This document shows positions 53,901 to 64,000 of a DNA stretch of 64,000 nt, in pieces. The notes under the pieces are model-generated. The model was not told the DNA's origin and searched no databases. It saw only the letters and a list, made by a program, of their open reading frames with translations. Both the position numbers and the translations under genes were made by a program. The stretch's first letter is position 1; each line of letters opens with the position of its first letter. Source of the DNA: Liquidambar formosana (taxonomy: Eukaryota > Streptophyta > Magnoliopsida > Saxifragales > Altingiaceae); the NCBI GenBank assembly GCA_039720395.1, contig CM077823.1, positions 6,562,909 to 6,626,908 of the forward strand, given 5' to 3'.

Positions 53901-54830
53901 CTAGAGCAGAATAACTCCTTGAAGGAATTGAAAGTGAGATTGTCCACCTCAATCTTGTCGTAAATCCACTCACCCCTATTATTTTTAAGACCCTGGATTT
54001 TGTTATAACGACACCTAGCCACAGTGGTAACATAGAAAAATTTTGTATTGCTATCCCTATGTGAAAGCCAGTTCACACGAGACTTTAGGGCCTAGAGTTC
54101 CTCTTCTATACGAAGAATGTTATTAAATTCCATATTCAACTCATTCTCAAGAGTAGAAAGGTACTCTTTGTGATGGGAGCACAAAACTTTTTGAATACCA
54201 CAAAAGAAGTCGTTTTTTTTGGTGAAAAATATTACCAAAAACCTCTTTGTTCCACTTAATGATGTGTTAAGTGAAAATGGGAATGGTGCTTAAAATCCCA
54301 TCATTATTAGACCCCCAGATCTTATAAACCTCATCAAAAAAGGAAGGATGAGATAACCAAATGGATTCAAGACAGAAAGGCCGGACTTTAATACCATAAG
54401 AGATGGGATTAGTATCCAACAAAATAGGACAGTGATCCAAATGAGTTCGAGGAAGATGGTTAACAACAGCCTCTGGATAACAGGTTCTCCAATCCGAATT
54501 AGCCCAGCCCCGGTCTAATCTCTTATAAATCAATCTAGTGGGTTCTCTCAAATTACTCCACGTAAATTTAGGTCCCACAAACCCCAGGTCCATCACATTG
54601 CAACAATTCATGCAGGCAACATACTTGTTAGTGCAATTAAAATTAATTGTGTTACCACCCTATTTCTCATGATTGTTGGTAAGTTCATTAAAATCCCCAA
54701 GCATAACCCAAGGGAGATTATGATCTTGGGCTATAGAGGCCAAGTGAGATCATAATTCATCCCTACGTTTTGCTATAGGACTAGCATAAATGGCAGAAAG
54801 CATAAACAATAAGTTGATGTGGTATAATGG
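50955..54830 (-). mobile_element. L1-type LINE with RNase H, antisense, 5'-truncated
   Basis: Read on the - strand: endonuclease C-terminus with GDFNEL (about 54690-54670) and GFVGPKFTWSNLREP; reverse transcriptase with AIKIDFEKAYDKLEWSFV (about 53390-53340) and FFTDDLLFFAK, where the usual FADD is FTDD; GWKANLLSMVGHTTL; a zinc-binding region around 51900-51820; and a C-terminal RNase H (SIAAEIWALRDGFELAL, HTFREANQCADVLARQG at 51368-51042). The 3' end is marked by oligo-T at 50951-50959. Frames are broken in several places. It differs from the channel-gene LINEs, which lack this RNase H. Confidence 0.85.
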
Positions 54831-54877
54831 TATGCTTTTTAACCCTCCATCACGTTCTTTTATCACATTATTTTTTT

Positions 54878-55071
54878 AGGGCAGTGTTATTGCTAAAGAT
54901 TGTTTTTATGCTTCCACGGCTCTAATAAAACTTTAATTATTAGTGGACCATATTACCCTTTGGTGAATTGTTGTCGGTGAACTGGCTTTCCTCGTCATTC
55001 TTCTCTGCAAGCCCATACCTTTGTTGCAAGATTGGGCTTCTACCTGCAATTTAGTCCAATGGATCTGGAGC

Positions 55072-55113
<42 letters not shown>

Positions 55114-55672
55114 AATCAGACCTCCAACTTAATTTCCAAAAATACTTGCAGGCCAAAAAGGAACCTCAAACCAACAATTCTCTGGTTCTAGTTAACGTCA
55201 AAATTCTCAAACATTAAATTTATGGAACAAAAAAACTTGACCACAAAAAGGTTTGAGCAACACACGGGAAAAAAACAATTGATTTTGGGTCAGGGAAAAA
55301 TACACTTTATCCTATTGTGAAACTTCAAATTCTCAGTTAGCTTGACACCAAATGCCAAATTGATTTGCAATTGTTGAATTGATTTTACCGATTGTATTCT
55401 TTTCAAATTAAAAATTGGAGTGAAGAAAATCCTAGATGTGACGGTGCTTGATTATCTCAAGTATTTTATCTGCCTCCTCAAAAGTTATAGAACGTCCACA
55501 TGCTACAAATGAGTAAATCAGTTTGGCGTAAGGGGTAGTAATAGCCTTTGTCTAGCACTTAAAATGAGAAAATGAGAACATTCAACGGAGGGGTAATTTG
55601 GTCCACAAAGAATCAAAGTGTTAAAAAGGGCCGTGGAAGCATAAAAACTTACTTTGGCAATAATGCTGCCCT
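54878..55672. mobile_element. TIR DNA transposon (AGGGCAGTGTTATTGC ends)
   Basis: The left end AGGGCAGTGTTATTGCTAAA and the inverse of the right end AGGGCAGCATTATTGCCAAA match at most positions, and complementarity continues through TTTTTATGCTTCCACGGC. A (CT)n microsatellite at about 55074-55106 is internal. Target duplication is not clear. No transposase. Confidence 0.68.
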
Positions 55673-55682
55673 TCTTTTATTA

Positions 55683-55941
55683 CTCTCTCTATTTCTAATT
55701 AGCTGATCTCTTTGAAGAAAAATATTTTTTTAGAAAACCCTATTAAATGCTTTCAGTCTCCGCATCATCATATATATTTTAACATTTTAATGTATAAAAT
55801 ATTAGAAAAAATAAAATATCCATGAGAAAGAGTATTTTAGGAAATCAAAGTAAAAAAAATTATTGACTTTTTGAAGGGGACAATAATTTAACATTCACAC
55901 AAAAAAAAAAAAAAAGACCAATAAAATAAGAACGGAAGGAG
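55683..55941. mobile_element. Stowaway-like MITE
   Basis: Bounded by TA at 55681-55682 and 55942-55943. Left end CTCTCTCTATTTCTAATTAG, inverse of the right end CTCCTTCCGTTCTTATTTTA: the CTCC-TCCGT-style ends of plant Stowaway/Tc1-mariner MITEs. It lies ten bases from the preceding TIR element. Confidence 0.65.
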
Positions 55942-55943
55942 TA

Positions 55944-57029
55944 TCTTATTAGTTTTAGCACACGTGTTTTGCACATGAATAGTTTTAAATGATTTTAATA
56001 ATATAAAAAAATAAATAATTACATAAAGATTTCATTTAATTATTTCTAATAAAACGGAAGTTTCAAATTTCAAATTTCAAAATATAAAAAATATATATAA
56101 TTTATTGAATGGTTCCACTGCTCATATATAAAGAGCATAAAAAAGTTTTAGCTTGTGAGTGCTTGAGGAAGGCATGTGTGAAGGCATGTTGCTAATTCAG
56201 TTTCTCACACAGCAAGACTTAAATAAAGTAAAAAAATTAGCCCTAAACCAAGTAAAGATGATTCAATGGCTTTGAAATGCAACCAAGTATAAAATGAAAG
56301 TTTTTTTTTTTTTTTTTTTAATTGAACCATACTTGCAATCATTTTAATTTTTTGAAAATATAATACAATTTAATTAATATTGATGTGGTCATTAATTTAA
56401 AAATTGGAATTGAATTAAAAGCTAATTTCAATGAAAACCAATGAATGGTACTCAACCTGGTCAACTATGAATCATCTTTAACTAAATCATATAAAAAAAC
56501 TAATTGGAGTTTTAACAAAGCCTATGATTAACATCCTAAAAGGTTTTAAGATCATTTCGGGATAAATTTGACCAGAATTGGAGGCCGAACAAAAACCATG
56601 CAAGTGAAATGACTAAATGCCTTCCAATCTAGTCCCAAAAACTTTTGCTTGCCTTCAAAACTTAACCAAATTGGACTCTGAAAAGCACTATGGATTCCTT
56701 AGGATGTATAGAGTTTAACTTCAAAGACAGGATACTAAAATGATACGAAAATGCACATATGATAATACATCTAAAGTAGAAAAGTATGGATGTAGGAAGC
56801 TAAAGGGAGCTGATTCAGACCCATGCTCCTCAAATTTTTATTATACTGGAACCAAAATTTCTGTTGATGCTGCTTCGGTATGCATGCAGTCTCTTGATTC
56901 AGACCCATGCTCCTCAAAGTGTTCATGCTCTTGTTCAGGTATCACCTTCTTTTTCTCCATGGATTATTACAGCCATATATGCCTTACCTAATTTACAAAA
57001 AAGACGGTACCTTGTGTGCCCAACTCTCG
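55944..57029. other. Intergenic, no gene supported
   Basis: AT-rich with a poly-T run (56300-56319). 56740-56991 is an 83-codon open frame with Cys-rich SDPCSSKCSCSCSG; the block GATTCAGACCCATGCTCCTC occurs twice (about 56814 and 56898). No known domain assigned. Confidence 0.45.
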
Positions 57030-57670
57030 GATTTTGCACCCCGGGATTCATTACGTACCATGGCTCATTTTGGGGGATTTTAATGAATTACTTTGTCAAG
57101 ATGATAAATTTGGTGGTCGTGTATGACAGTGGTTATTGCAATCTCTTAACTTTATTTACACATCCTACCAATTAATTTCTCAACGTTTTAGAAAAATATA
57201 AAAGATTTTAATAAAAACTGACCGTATAATCCACTAAAAAACATCATTTTGAATAAGTTTGTAAAATAAAGTTTTTTTCAAAATCTTTCGTTTAAATAGA
57301 CTTTTCATCAAAAAATGAAATTGAAATGGTAAATGACTAAGCATCTACTTAAACGATAGATTTTGAAAAAACTTTCGGTTCAAAATGATGTTTTCTATTG
57401 GATTGTGTGACCAATTTTCATAAAAACCATTTATATTTTTCGTAAATAGTTGATAATAACTAAAAATTAATGGGTTAGACAAATCAAAGTAAGTGGTTGC
57501 AATGATTGCCCTATTTCATCCCTACAAGCCCAAGATTTTTTCAATTGCACACAGCATTGCAATCTCTTAGATATGGGCTTTTCTGGACCAATAATCATGG
57601 TAATGTTTCCCAACACATTAGGAAAAGATTAGATAAAGGATTTGCGAAATCGGAATGGCGGTTATTGTTA
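57030..57670 (+). mobile_element. LINE endonuclease fragment, split by a MITE
   Basis: 57060-57118 encodes LILGDFNELLCQDDKFGGR with the endonuclease GDFNE motif. 57535-57665 continues with FNCTQHCNLLDMGFSG and, after a shift, RKRLDKGFAKSEWRLL, the same domain further along. 57131-57509 is an insertion between them. Confidence 0.7.
57131..57509. mobile_element. Foldback MITE inside the LINE fragment
   Basis: The two halves are inverted copies over most of their length: left ACATCATTTTGAATAAG (57241-57257) pairs with right TTCAAAATGATGTTT (57379-57393), left TAAAAACTGACC pairs with GGTCA/TTTTTA-type text near 57410-57430, and the ends GGTTATTGCAATC and GGTTGCAATGATTGCC are related. The boundary is approximate; no target duplication identified. 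Confidence 0.62.
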
Positions 57671-57759
57671 GGTTGAGACGTTTTCAGTTTGAGACGATCT
57701 GGCTCTCTTACACCATTTTTAAGAAACTGATGATGCAGACCTGTGTTGCAATGAGGAAA

Positions 57760-58190
57760 ACACCGTTTGGTTGCACTTTTTAAAAGAAATTTTTTTAAGT
57801 AGAAAAAATCATTTTTTATTTTCTTGCTTTTTGCTTTTAAGTACAAGCAACAAAAGTAAAAGCGCATTTGGTAAAATTGATTTCGTCGGTGATTTTTTAG
57901 ATGTAATAGGAAACTATGCTGAATCATCGTTGCAAAAATAAACGCTTAGGATAGGTATAACATCTTTCGATTGCGAATTTTTCTAGTTAAGGTCAAACTC
58001 GTCCGAAACATAAAAATGACTTTTAAAAGCAAATCTTCATTGCTTTTGTTTAAAATAAAATATTTTGCTTTTTGTTTTCTAAAAGTCATTTTTAGTTCCT
58101 CTAACCAAATAGTGCTTTTGCTTATACAACTTTTGGCTTTTAAAAGCAAAAATATTCTTAAAATAAGTGCAACCAAACAATGCCTTAGTC
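57760..58190. mobile_element. hAT-like MITE (GTTTGGTTGCAC ends)
   Basis: Left CACCGTTTGGTTGCAC (about 57761-57776) and right GTGCAACCAAACAATGCC (about 58167-58184) are inverted. The body contains AAAAGCAAAA / TTTTGCTTTT repeats on both sides. Typical of abundant short hAT-like MITEs. No clear duplication. Confidence 0.55.
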
Positions 58191-59690
58191 TTTCTGTGAA
58201 AAGATAAATTGTTTTTGAAAATTGAAAGGATTGCTCAAATGAGCGACCCATTGTTTGCATGGAATAGACAGGATATTATCTAGGTGGTTCACCTTGATTT
58301 GTGCTATATTGGATGGACAAAGAGAACTAGTGGGAGCACGGACACACTTTCGTAGAGGTGTCGTGTAGTCAAACACGTATTAGACATGATATTTGTTTGA
58401 CACACTTCCGACAAGACACCTTTCTTTATTCTCATATTTCCTTTTTTTTTTTTTTTCTTTTTTCCTCTTTCTCTTCCTTATCATATTTTATCGATGAATA
58501 ACTTTATTAGGGTTTTCAAAAAAAAATACAAAAACTACATTTTAAATGATAGATGCAATGCTATATAAGATAATCTAGTTATTTATATAAAATATATATT
58601 TTATTAATGACGTGCCTTTGCTGTCTCGTGCTTTAGATTTTGAGAATTTAATGTGTTGACATATCCGTATCGTATCGTAATCGTGTCATGTGTCTATAAC
58701 CATGGTTTCTAACTCAAGGGTTTAAGTGAACCTTCGGACCTCTCTCGCCTCCACCAAAAGAGTAAGAAAAAAGGAAAAATAAATGCACCCCACGTTCATT
58801 CGAGCTAAGGTGTGTCTTTTAGCCCGTTCCTTCCACATCCCTGCTTTCATTTGGAAATACAATTTAATCCAAAAAAGGTTGTCTTTTAGCCATTTCCTTC
58901 CACATAAGAGTTAACAGCGCCGTCTGGATATTGAGCCACGTACAGCTCACTGGTAGATGCGAATTTTGAATTTTCATCATTAATTTATACTACTCATGAT
59001 CTAAGTACTTTTTCAGATGAGCGAAAAAGGATAGGAGAGGGACAATCAGTTGACGCCACCCACTTACTAGGCCCACGAAAGGAGGAATCGTAGATGCTCT
59101 TTCAACCTCGTTGAGCCATAGCTGACCATAGCCAGACAAGTACACATCACGCCACGGCTCTTGAGACTCCAACCTTTGATTATTTAGCTACCTACACCTT
59201 TACTGTTAGACCACCATCCCCAGTGGTTGATCAAAATCTATACTATTATAGAAAAGGTTATACTTTTAGTTAGATGTATAAAATAAAGTATAAAAAAACC
59301 TTCATCTGATTTTAGAGAACAATCACATATTAGGACTAATATAGTTATTTTCACATGTAATCTTAAACTCCCTCCATTTTTTTAGGGACTTCCAAAACTA
59401 TATCTGTTCTCTAACAATGATTACCCGTAACTACCCCCAATTGCCCAATTCTTATTTTTTCTCATATTCTAAAAACCGTTTCCCTTCTCCTACTATCTTT
59501 AATCATTTTTTTTTTTTCAGATGAGAGTTTTTTTAGCACACAGCAACGTGTGTGCACATCTACTACTTCACTATACGTATATGCACTTGATTGAACAAAG
59601 ACCGGTCAAAATAAGATTCTGGGCATGCGCGCATGCAGTATGAAAAATAAATTTTCTTTACGATATCAGAACAGAAGTGAATGAAGTGAT
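58191..59690. other. Intergenic, no gene seen
   Basis: A poly-T run at 58441-58456; GTCTTTTAGCC-TTCCTTCCACAT occurs twice (about 58814 and 58880). Open frames are short and featureless. 59385-59400 resembles a Stowaway-type end (CTCCCTCCATTTTTTTAGGG) without a partner. Confidence 0.45.
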
Positions 59691-60089
59691 TTTCTGGGCG
59701 TCATCTCAACTAGCGGTTCGAATGGACTAGTTGGGGGAGGCTGCATTGCGAGAATGCATGCAGGATGTGATTCCAAAAATCCAAGATGGCTTGTTGAGAG
59801 GCTTTGACAGGCTATGGTGGCACTTTTACGGCAGATTTGGTGCGCCAGGGAAAAAGGTTCGATGTGAAGTGATTTCGAGCCGAATCATATCCTTGAAAGT
59901 GCTTGAGGATTTTTTCTGGCAACTTCGTAAGGCTCGCATTAGGTAAATACCGAATGACAAGCCTCCACAGGCAGGTTATGGTATTCACCAGGACCAAAAG
60001 GCAAAAGGGATATATGAAGTTTGTGGTGGGCCAGTTTAGCTCAGGATAAGCTCCTCAAGGTTATCCTCTACAAATTTCTGTGACGGGGC

Positions 60090-60300
60090 ATGCAAACAGG
60101 AGGTGTAATGGGCAGGAATTGGATGGGTAATTTGGTCGAAAGGATGCACAAGGTTAGCAGTGGGAGCTATATTAGCTCGTGCTAGTTCCGCCTTACAAGC
60201 TGAGGCAATGGCAATTCACAGGGCTCTTTCTTGATTAATTTCAAATGGGAAGACTTTAGCCTCGGTTCAGGTGTGTACAGAATCTAGTAATAGGCCAACA
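60090..60300 (+). mobile_element. LINE RNase H-like fragment
   Basis: AGIGWVIWSKGCTRLAVG and ASSALQAEAMAIHRALS in one frame match the start of the RNase H-like domain at the C-terminus of plant LINEs (compare SIAAEIWALRDGFELAL in the LINE at 50955). The 71-codon frame upstream at 59731-59946 is unrecognised and may belong to the same relic. Confidence 0.6.
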
Positions 60301-60308
60301 GGTAACTG

Positions 60309-61222
60309 GTATCCAAGCAAGATCCAGGGAAGTTTACTATATCCTCTAGGGGTGCTCATGACCCACATGACCCGACAAATCTGCCCAATCCGACCCCACC
60401 CGATGACATTTGAGTGGATTCAACCGATAAGGTGGGATAGGGTCGGCGGGTAATGGTTTAGGATTTTATTTTTTCGTGGTTTGGTAGGCGGTTCTGGAAA
60501 CAAAAAATCCAACCTTAACCCACCCGCCTGCATGTATTTCAATACTTGATAAAAGTAGACACCGATTCTTTTCTTTTTTTGCTCCCTTACAATTAGTGTG
60601 ACAAACTACAATAGTCTTTTGAATCATATTGTTCATGATCTTTAGTAGCATATACACCGATGTAATCATACAAAAACAATTTTTTGCTTATTGTTTAGGG
60701 TCGTATCTTTTTGTTTCTAATTTTATGCTTGTTTAATTATATATTTTTTCCAAGTTAATTATTATTTTGTGTAACATGATTTTACCAAAACAGTATATAT
60801 AATTGAAATGCGATAATTATATATGACTGAAAGGCTCACTAGGTCAAAATAGTATGAATTTTTTTAAAAAAAAATGAAGCAAGACTCAGCTAAAGCCTAA
60901 TCCACCAATCCACCTGCAACCCATCTATCAATCCGAAGTGGTGTGTGAGTTGAAACTGTGGTTTGTGAGTTGAAACCACTCGATCATGTGGGTGGAAGTG
61001 GATGATAATTGTATTCACCCGATAATCCATGGGTGGATTGTGAGTGAGCCCCAAATTCGATCTGACCCAACCTGCGAGCACCCATTATCCTCGAAGACAT
61101 GCTTTCTTATGCTACTAATTCAAGTTTTGTATGTTTGTCCAAGCAAGATCCAAGGAAGTTACTATATGCTTGAAGACATCCTTTTCTATGCCACTAGATT
61201 CAAGGTTTGTATGTTTGTTAAA
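60309..61222. repeat. Tandem duplication (~85-bp unit), first copy split
   Basis: TCCAAGCAAGATCCA-GGAAGT, ACTATAT, CTCGAAGACAT and GTATGTTTGT occur in the same order in 60311-60346 plus 61085-61136 (copy 1) and 61137-61222 (copy 2). Copy 1 is interrupted by the hAT-like element. Identity of the duplicated sequence is unknown to me. Confidence 0.7.
60347..61084. mobile_element. hAT-like element (TAGGGGTGCTC ends)
   Basis: The left end is TAGGGGTGCTCATGACCC; the right end GCGAGCACCCA is its imperfect inverse. Flanks ATATCCTC (60339-60346) and TTATCCTC (61085-61092) are an 8-bp duplication with one mismatch. Subterminal repeats GACCC/GGGTC and CCACCCG are frequent. No transposase; short open frames within are by-products. 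Confidence 0.75.
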
Positions 61223-61391
61223 TTTCAGCTTAAGAATGTGAATGAGGCCTACCCAAATGCGGCTTTCGCAAGAGGTAAATCTTGTCATATTATGTGGACC
61301 CCTCCTTTATGTACTAATATCTTAATTTGATGTAGCTACTTAGGTATTATAAGGAAAAGAAAAAAAAAAAGGGAGAATAAGGTAACATATA

Positions 61392-61655
61392 TTCTCTCCA
61401 TCCTACTTTCTTTGATAACAATTTCCATTCTGGGATCTCCCAAAATGTTTATTAATCAAGGCAAAAAATTATTTACTTTCCCAATGTGCCGCTTCCTATA
61501 TTTAAAATTACAATTACTCTAATCATAACATAACATAAAGTACGAGCGTGAAATTAGAAAGTTAAAATTAATGAGTTCCATGACAATGCATTAAATAGCT
61601 TACCTTAATATGCGTGTTTAGTCAAAGTGGCTCAAACAATTTGGGATGGAAGGAG
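61392..61655. mobile_element. Stowaway-like MITE
   Basis: TA at 61390-61391 and 61656-61657. Left end TTCTCTCCATCCTACTTTC, inverse of the right end CTCCTTCCATCCCAAATTG, the common Stowaway style. AT-rich interior, 264 bp. Confidence 0.68.
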
Positions 61656-61657
61656 TA

Positions 61658-62790
61658 ATCTTTGGAAAGAACAAATTAGTTGCCAATCCCCTCTATATCA
61701 TTACATGTAGCTGATTCGCCCTTCTATGAAATAAAATAACAGGGATGACAGGTGTAAACCTGTTATTTCTGCTTAAACAGTTAGAATGAACTTGCCTCTG
61801 CTTATAAGAATTGAGCCTTGCACTGAAGTCACTACTGTCATGGGTGCCATGGCTTGGCTATATCGACCAAATTCAGAACATCATTTCAATCCAAACTTGC
61901 AGATGACCTGAACTTGAACCGTCTTTGTTAATGAATCTTCTGCAAATCAAACTTCAAGCCCAGCCTTCCTAAAAATTTACATTTCATAATTTTTAAGTAT
62001 CCACATCACAAATGCAGTGAATACATGCCATGTGAAGAAGCAAAGATGTGAGGTGAGATGATTGGCATACTCCTATGAGTGTGGATAGAACAAACCGTGA
62101 AATGGCAAACAAGAAAGGTTTTGTCCCCATAATATGCTATGTTAGATCCAACCGTCAGTAGCGAAGAAATGCTTGCATATCTTGATGCTCATATGTATCA
62201 TTTTTGTGGTTTGTCTTCTTCCAACAAAAAATGGATTATTGACCTGACAACTTCATTATCAACAACAGTTGCCTTCTGAGAAACAAAGAAAAAAACTTAT
62301 GCGTCATTCCAAGGTCACAAGGTATGCCAATTTACTGATAACAAGAGAGTAAGAAACATAAAATGTAAACATTAATATGTGGCTATTAATACAATGGAAA
62401 TAAAAAAACAACAAATAGATCCCAACAGTGGCAGCTTAGATAAAATTAACTATTTTAAGAGGAGGAAAAAAGCAGCAGCAAAACAAAACAAAAAGAATGT
62501 TGGGTAAATTACTAAAAAAACCCCTGAGAAAAACCCTGAGCTTTGGGGTGTTTTTCACTTCGGTGCTTTGAACTTTAAAACTACTTGATTGAGCCCAAAG
62601 TTCAGGGTACCAAAGTGAAATTCATAATGATGTTGATGGAAATCATGAAAAGACGAGTTTACCCTTGTTATTAAGGATGTCATTTAGCTTAACATGGGAC
62701 ACAAAAACACATGTTTGCTGCTCCCTGTCTAAGTTCCACTATCCGGCACATTTAAAACTTATATGCAGCTCTCACACAACCACTTGTATG

Positions 62791-62830
<40 letters not shown>

Positions 62831-63170
62831 GAAGAGTGTGTTCAAGTGAGGCGGCTTAGGACAGTCCACTGTTTGAGAGAAAAAAAAAACATGGAAAATT
62901 TATTATTGGAGGAGAAAGGAGAGAAAGAGAGGGTTTAAACTTAACATGGGCCATGTTGGGTCGAGGTCAAGAGGGTGAGTTACATAGCACTATAGCAGTA
63001 CCCGTGGTGGCTGTGACTTTATCACATTACTTGTTACAAGTTATCCCAGTGATGACGGTGGGGCACCTAGATGAGCTTTCATTCCCTAGCCATAGCCAAT
63101 TTCTATCTCCAGCAGCACCTATTGCTTTTATGATTGCATGGTGGGCTGTTAATTTTTAAATTAAGATAAT

Positions 63171-63211
<41 letters not shown>

Positions 63212-63493
63212 GTTCTAATCACATCTGAGATCTGGAAAGTGAATTACATTAGCGTTCTGCAGTCAGACATTTGATGAAATACCACTGATATGAAGCTAAC
63301 TACTTTAGTTCTGATCAAACATGTTGAACTTGGAAACTTTTTTGTCTTGTGCATGTATTTGCCAATTGGCATTGGTTGCAGGGAGAATCCGTAGTTCTAA
63401 TCACCATATCATTGTCCTTTGTCATTGTTGTCATGGAATATTCATGCCTTCCAGCTATCTGAACTTGACAAAAGGTTGTGGAGAGCTGGGTAC
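61658..63493. other. Intergenic, no gene supported
   Basis: 62510-62690 contains ACCCCTGA / CAAAGTTCAGGG complementary motifs like a small MITE. 62793-62828 is (CT)n and 63172-63214 (AC)n followed by (AT)n. Open frames such as 62953-63159 lack recognisable domains. Confidence 0.5.
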
Positions 63494-63655
63494 TGTTGGG
63501 GAGAAGGGGGAATCCAAAATCCAACACAACAGGCCCAATATACAAGTTTGGAACTCGTACCCACTCAAAAGGCTTAAGCCCCTTACTTGTATATTAAGCC
63601 ACTTTCTTTCTTCTATTCTTCTGATGCGGGACAAACCCACACGTGAACCTCAACA
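63494..63655 (+). repeat. Solo LTR of a TRIM-like element
   Basis: It begins TGTTGGGGAGAAGG and ends GAACCTCAACA (TG...CA), 162 bp, containing CAGGCCCAATATACAAG and TATTAAGCCAC, in the style of plant TRIM LTRs (TGTTGG...CAACA). No primer-binding site follows, so it is read as a solo LTR. Flanking 5-mers GGTAC and TGTAG agree at only three positions. Confidence 0.55.
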
Positions 63656-63901
63656 TGTAGTGGGGACCAAGGGACTTGGGGCAACCTTGTACTGTTATAC
63701 AAGTTAGCAGTGACTAAAGGGTAGCCCATATCCACTTGACATGAAGAGGATTTCCCTAAAAATTTCCATTAAATTTGAATTAGTGAGGTACCGGGACTGT
63801 CATTCTAATAAGGATCTTTTCATCAACTCATGAAAAGGAGGGAAATCGTGAGATAGGGAGAGATAGAGAGAGCAAAACGGCTTGTGATATTTCTAATTTT
63901 T

Positions 63902-63933
<32 letters not shown>

Positions 63934-64000
63934 ATCAGATCTAATCTAAGGGAGAGGGGTAAAATGGGTAGTTCCTGTAATTGTAAGGGGCAAAATAGGC
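63656..64000. other. Window end, no gene seen
   Basis: Contains a poly-T run at 63898-63906 and a (GA)n tract at 63908-63932. Nothing else can be supported. Confidence 0.5.

Overview
The window is nuclear DNA from a flowering plant, most likely a woody or otherwise repeat-rich eudicot; I cannot name the species. The evidence is AT-rich sequence, spliced genes with GT/AG borders and kilobase-scale introns, plant L1-type LINEs, a Tat-type Ty3/gypsy element, TRIM elements, and hAT, Mutator and Stowaway MITEs. There is no bacterial or organellar gene organisation. Most short open frames are chance frames in repeats.

Only two loci look like functional genes, plus one gene relic. (1) On the + strand, four exons (9377-9571, 11951-12043, 17613-17879, 26537-26755) encode the C-terminal 257 residues of a DMI1/POLLUX-type (CASTOR/POLLUX family) nuclear-envelope ion channel. 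The upstream exons were not found and probably lie before the window. (2) On the - strand, three exons (50587-49493, 44265-44062, 43970-43740) encode a complete 509-residue CCDC47/DUF1682-type ER membrane protein. (3) Between them, on the - strand at 29000-28493, is the 3' part of a glyoxalase I-like (VOC family) gene. It lacks its first exon and has a one-base deletion, so it is called a pseudogene. The two genes converge. From memory, homologues of both lie close together on Arabidopsis chromosome 5, so this looks like a conserved neighbourhood swollen by transposons.

Layout. 1-9376: nested DNA transposons. A striking non-autonomous hAT-like family here has ends packed with CGATATATCG-type motifs and TIRs of CAAGGACTT; three copies have exact 8-bp target duplications. 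9377-26755: the channel gene, whose introns hold L1 LINEs (including one inserted antisense in another) and, in the last intron, a four-element nest: a Mutator-like MITE split by a nearly full-length L1, itself hit by a TIR element and a TRIM. 26756-31500: intergenic DNA with the VOC pseudogene and short palindromic repeats. 31501-38032: a Tat-lineage gypsy element truncated before integrase. 38033-43739: repeat-derived intergenic DNA. 43740-50587: the CCDC47-like gene with a 5.2-kb first intron carrying a LINE tail, a 28-base poly-C run and a three-unit tandem repeat. 50588-64000: an antisense L1 with a terminal RNase H, several MITEs, a hAT element sitting in a tandem duplication, a solo TRIM LTR and microsatellites.

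The two genes are not expected to work as a unit. The most informative content is the transposon archaeology: exact target-site duplications, an internal empty site at 17 kb for insertions at 2.6-4.1 kb, and a clear order of nesting. I saw no operon, CRISPR array, riboswitch or convincing non-coding RNA gene.
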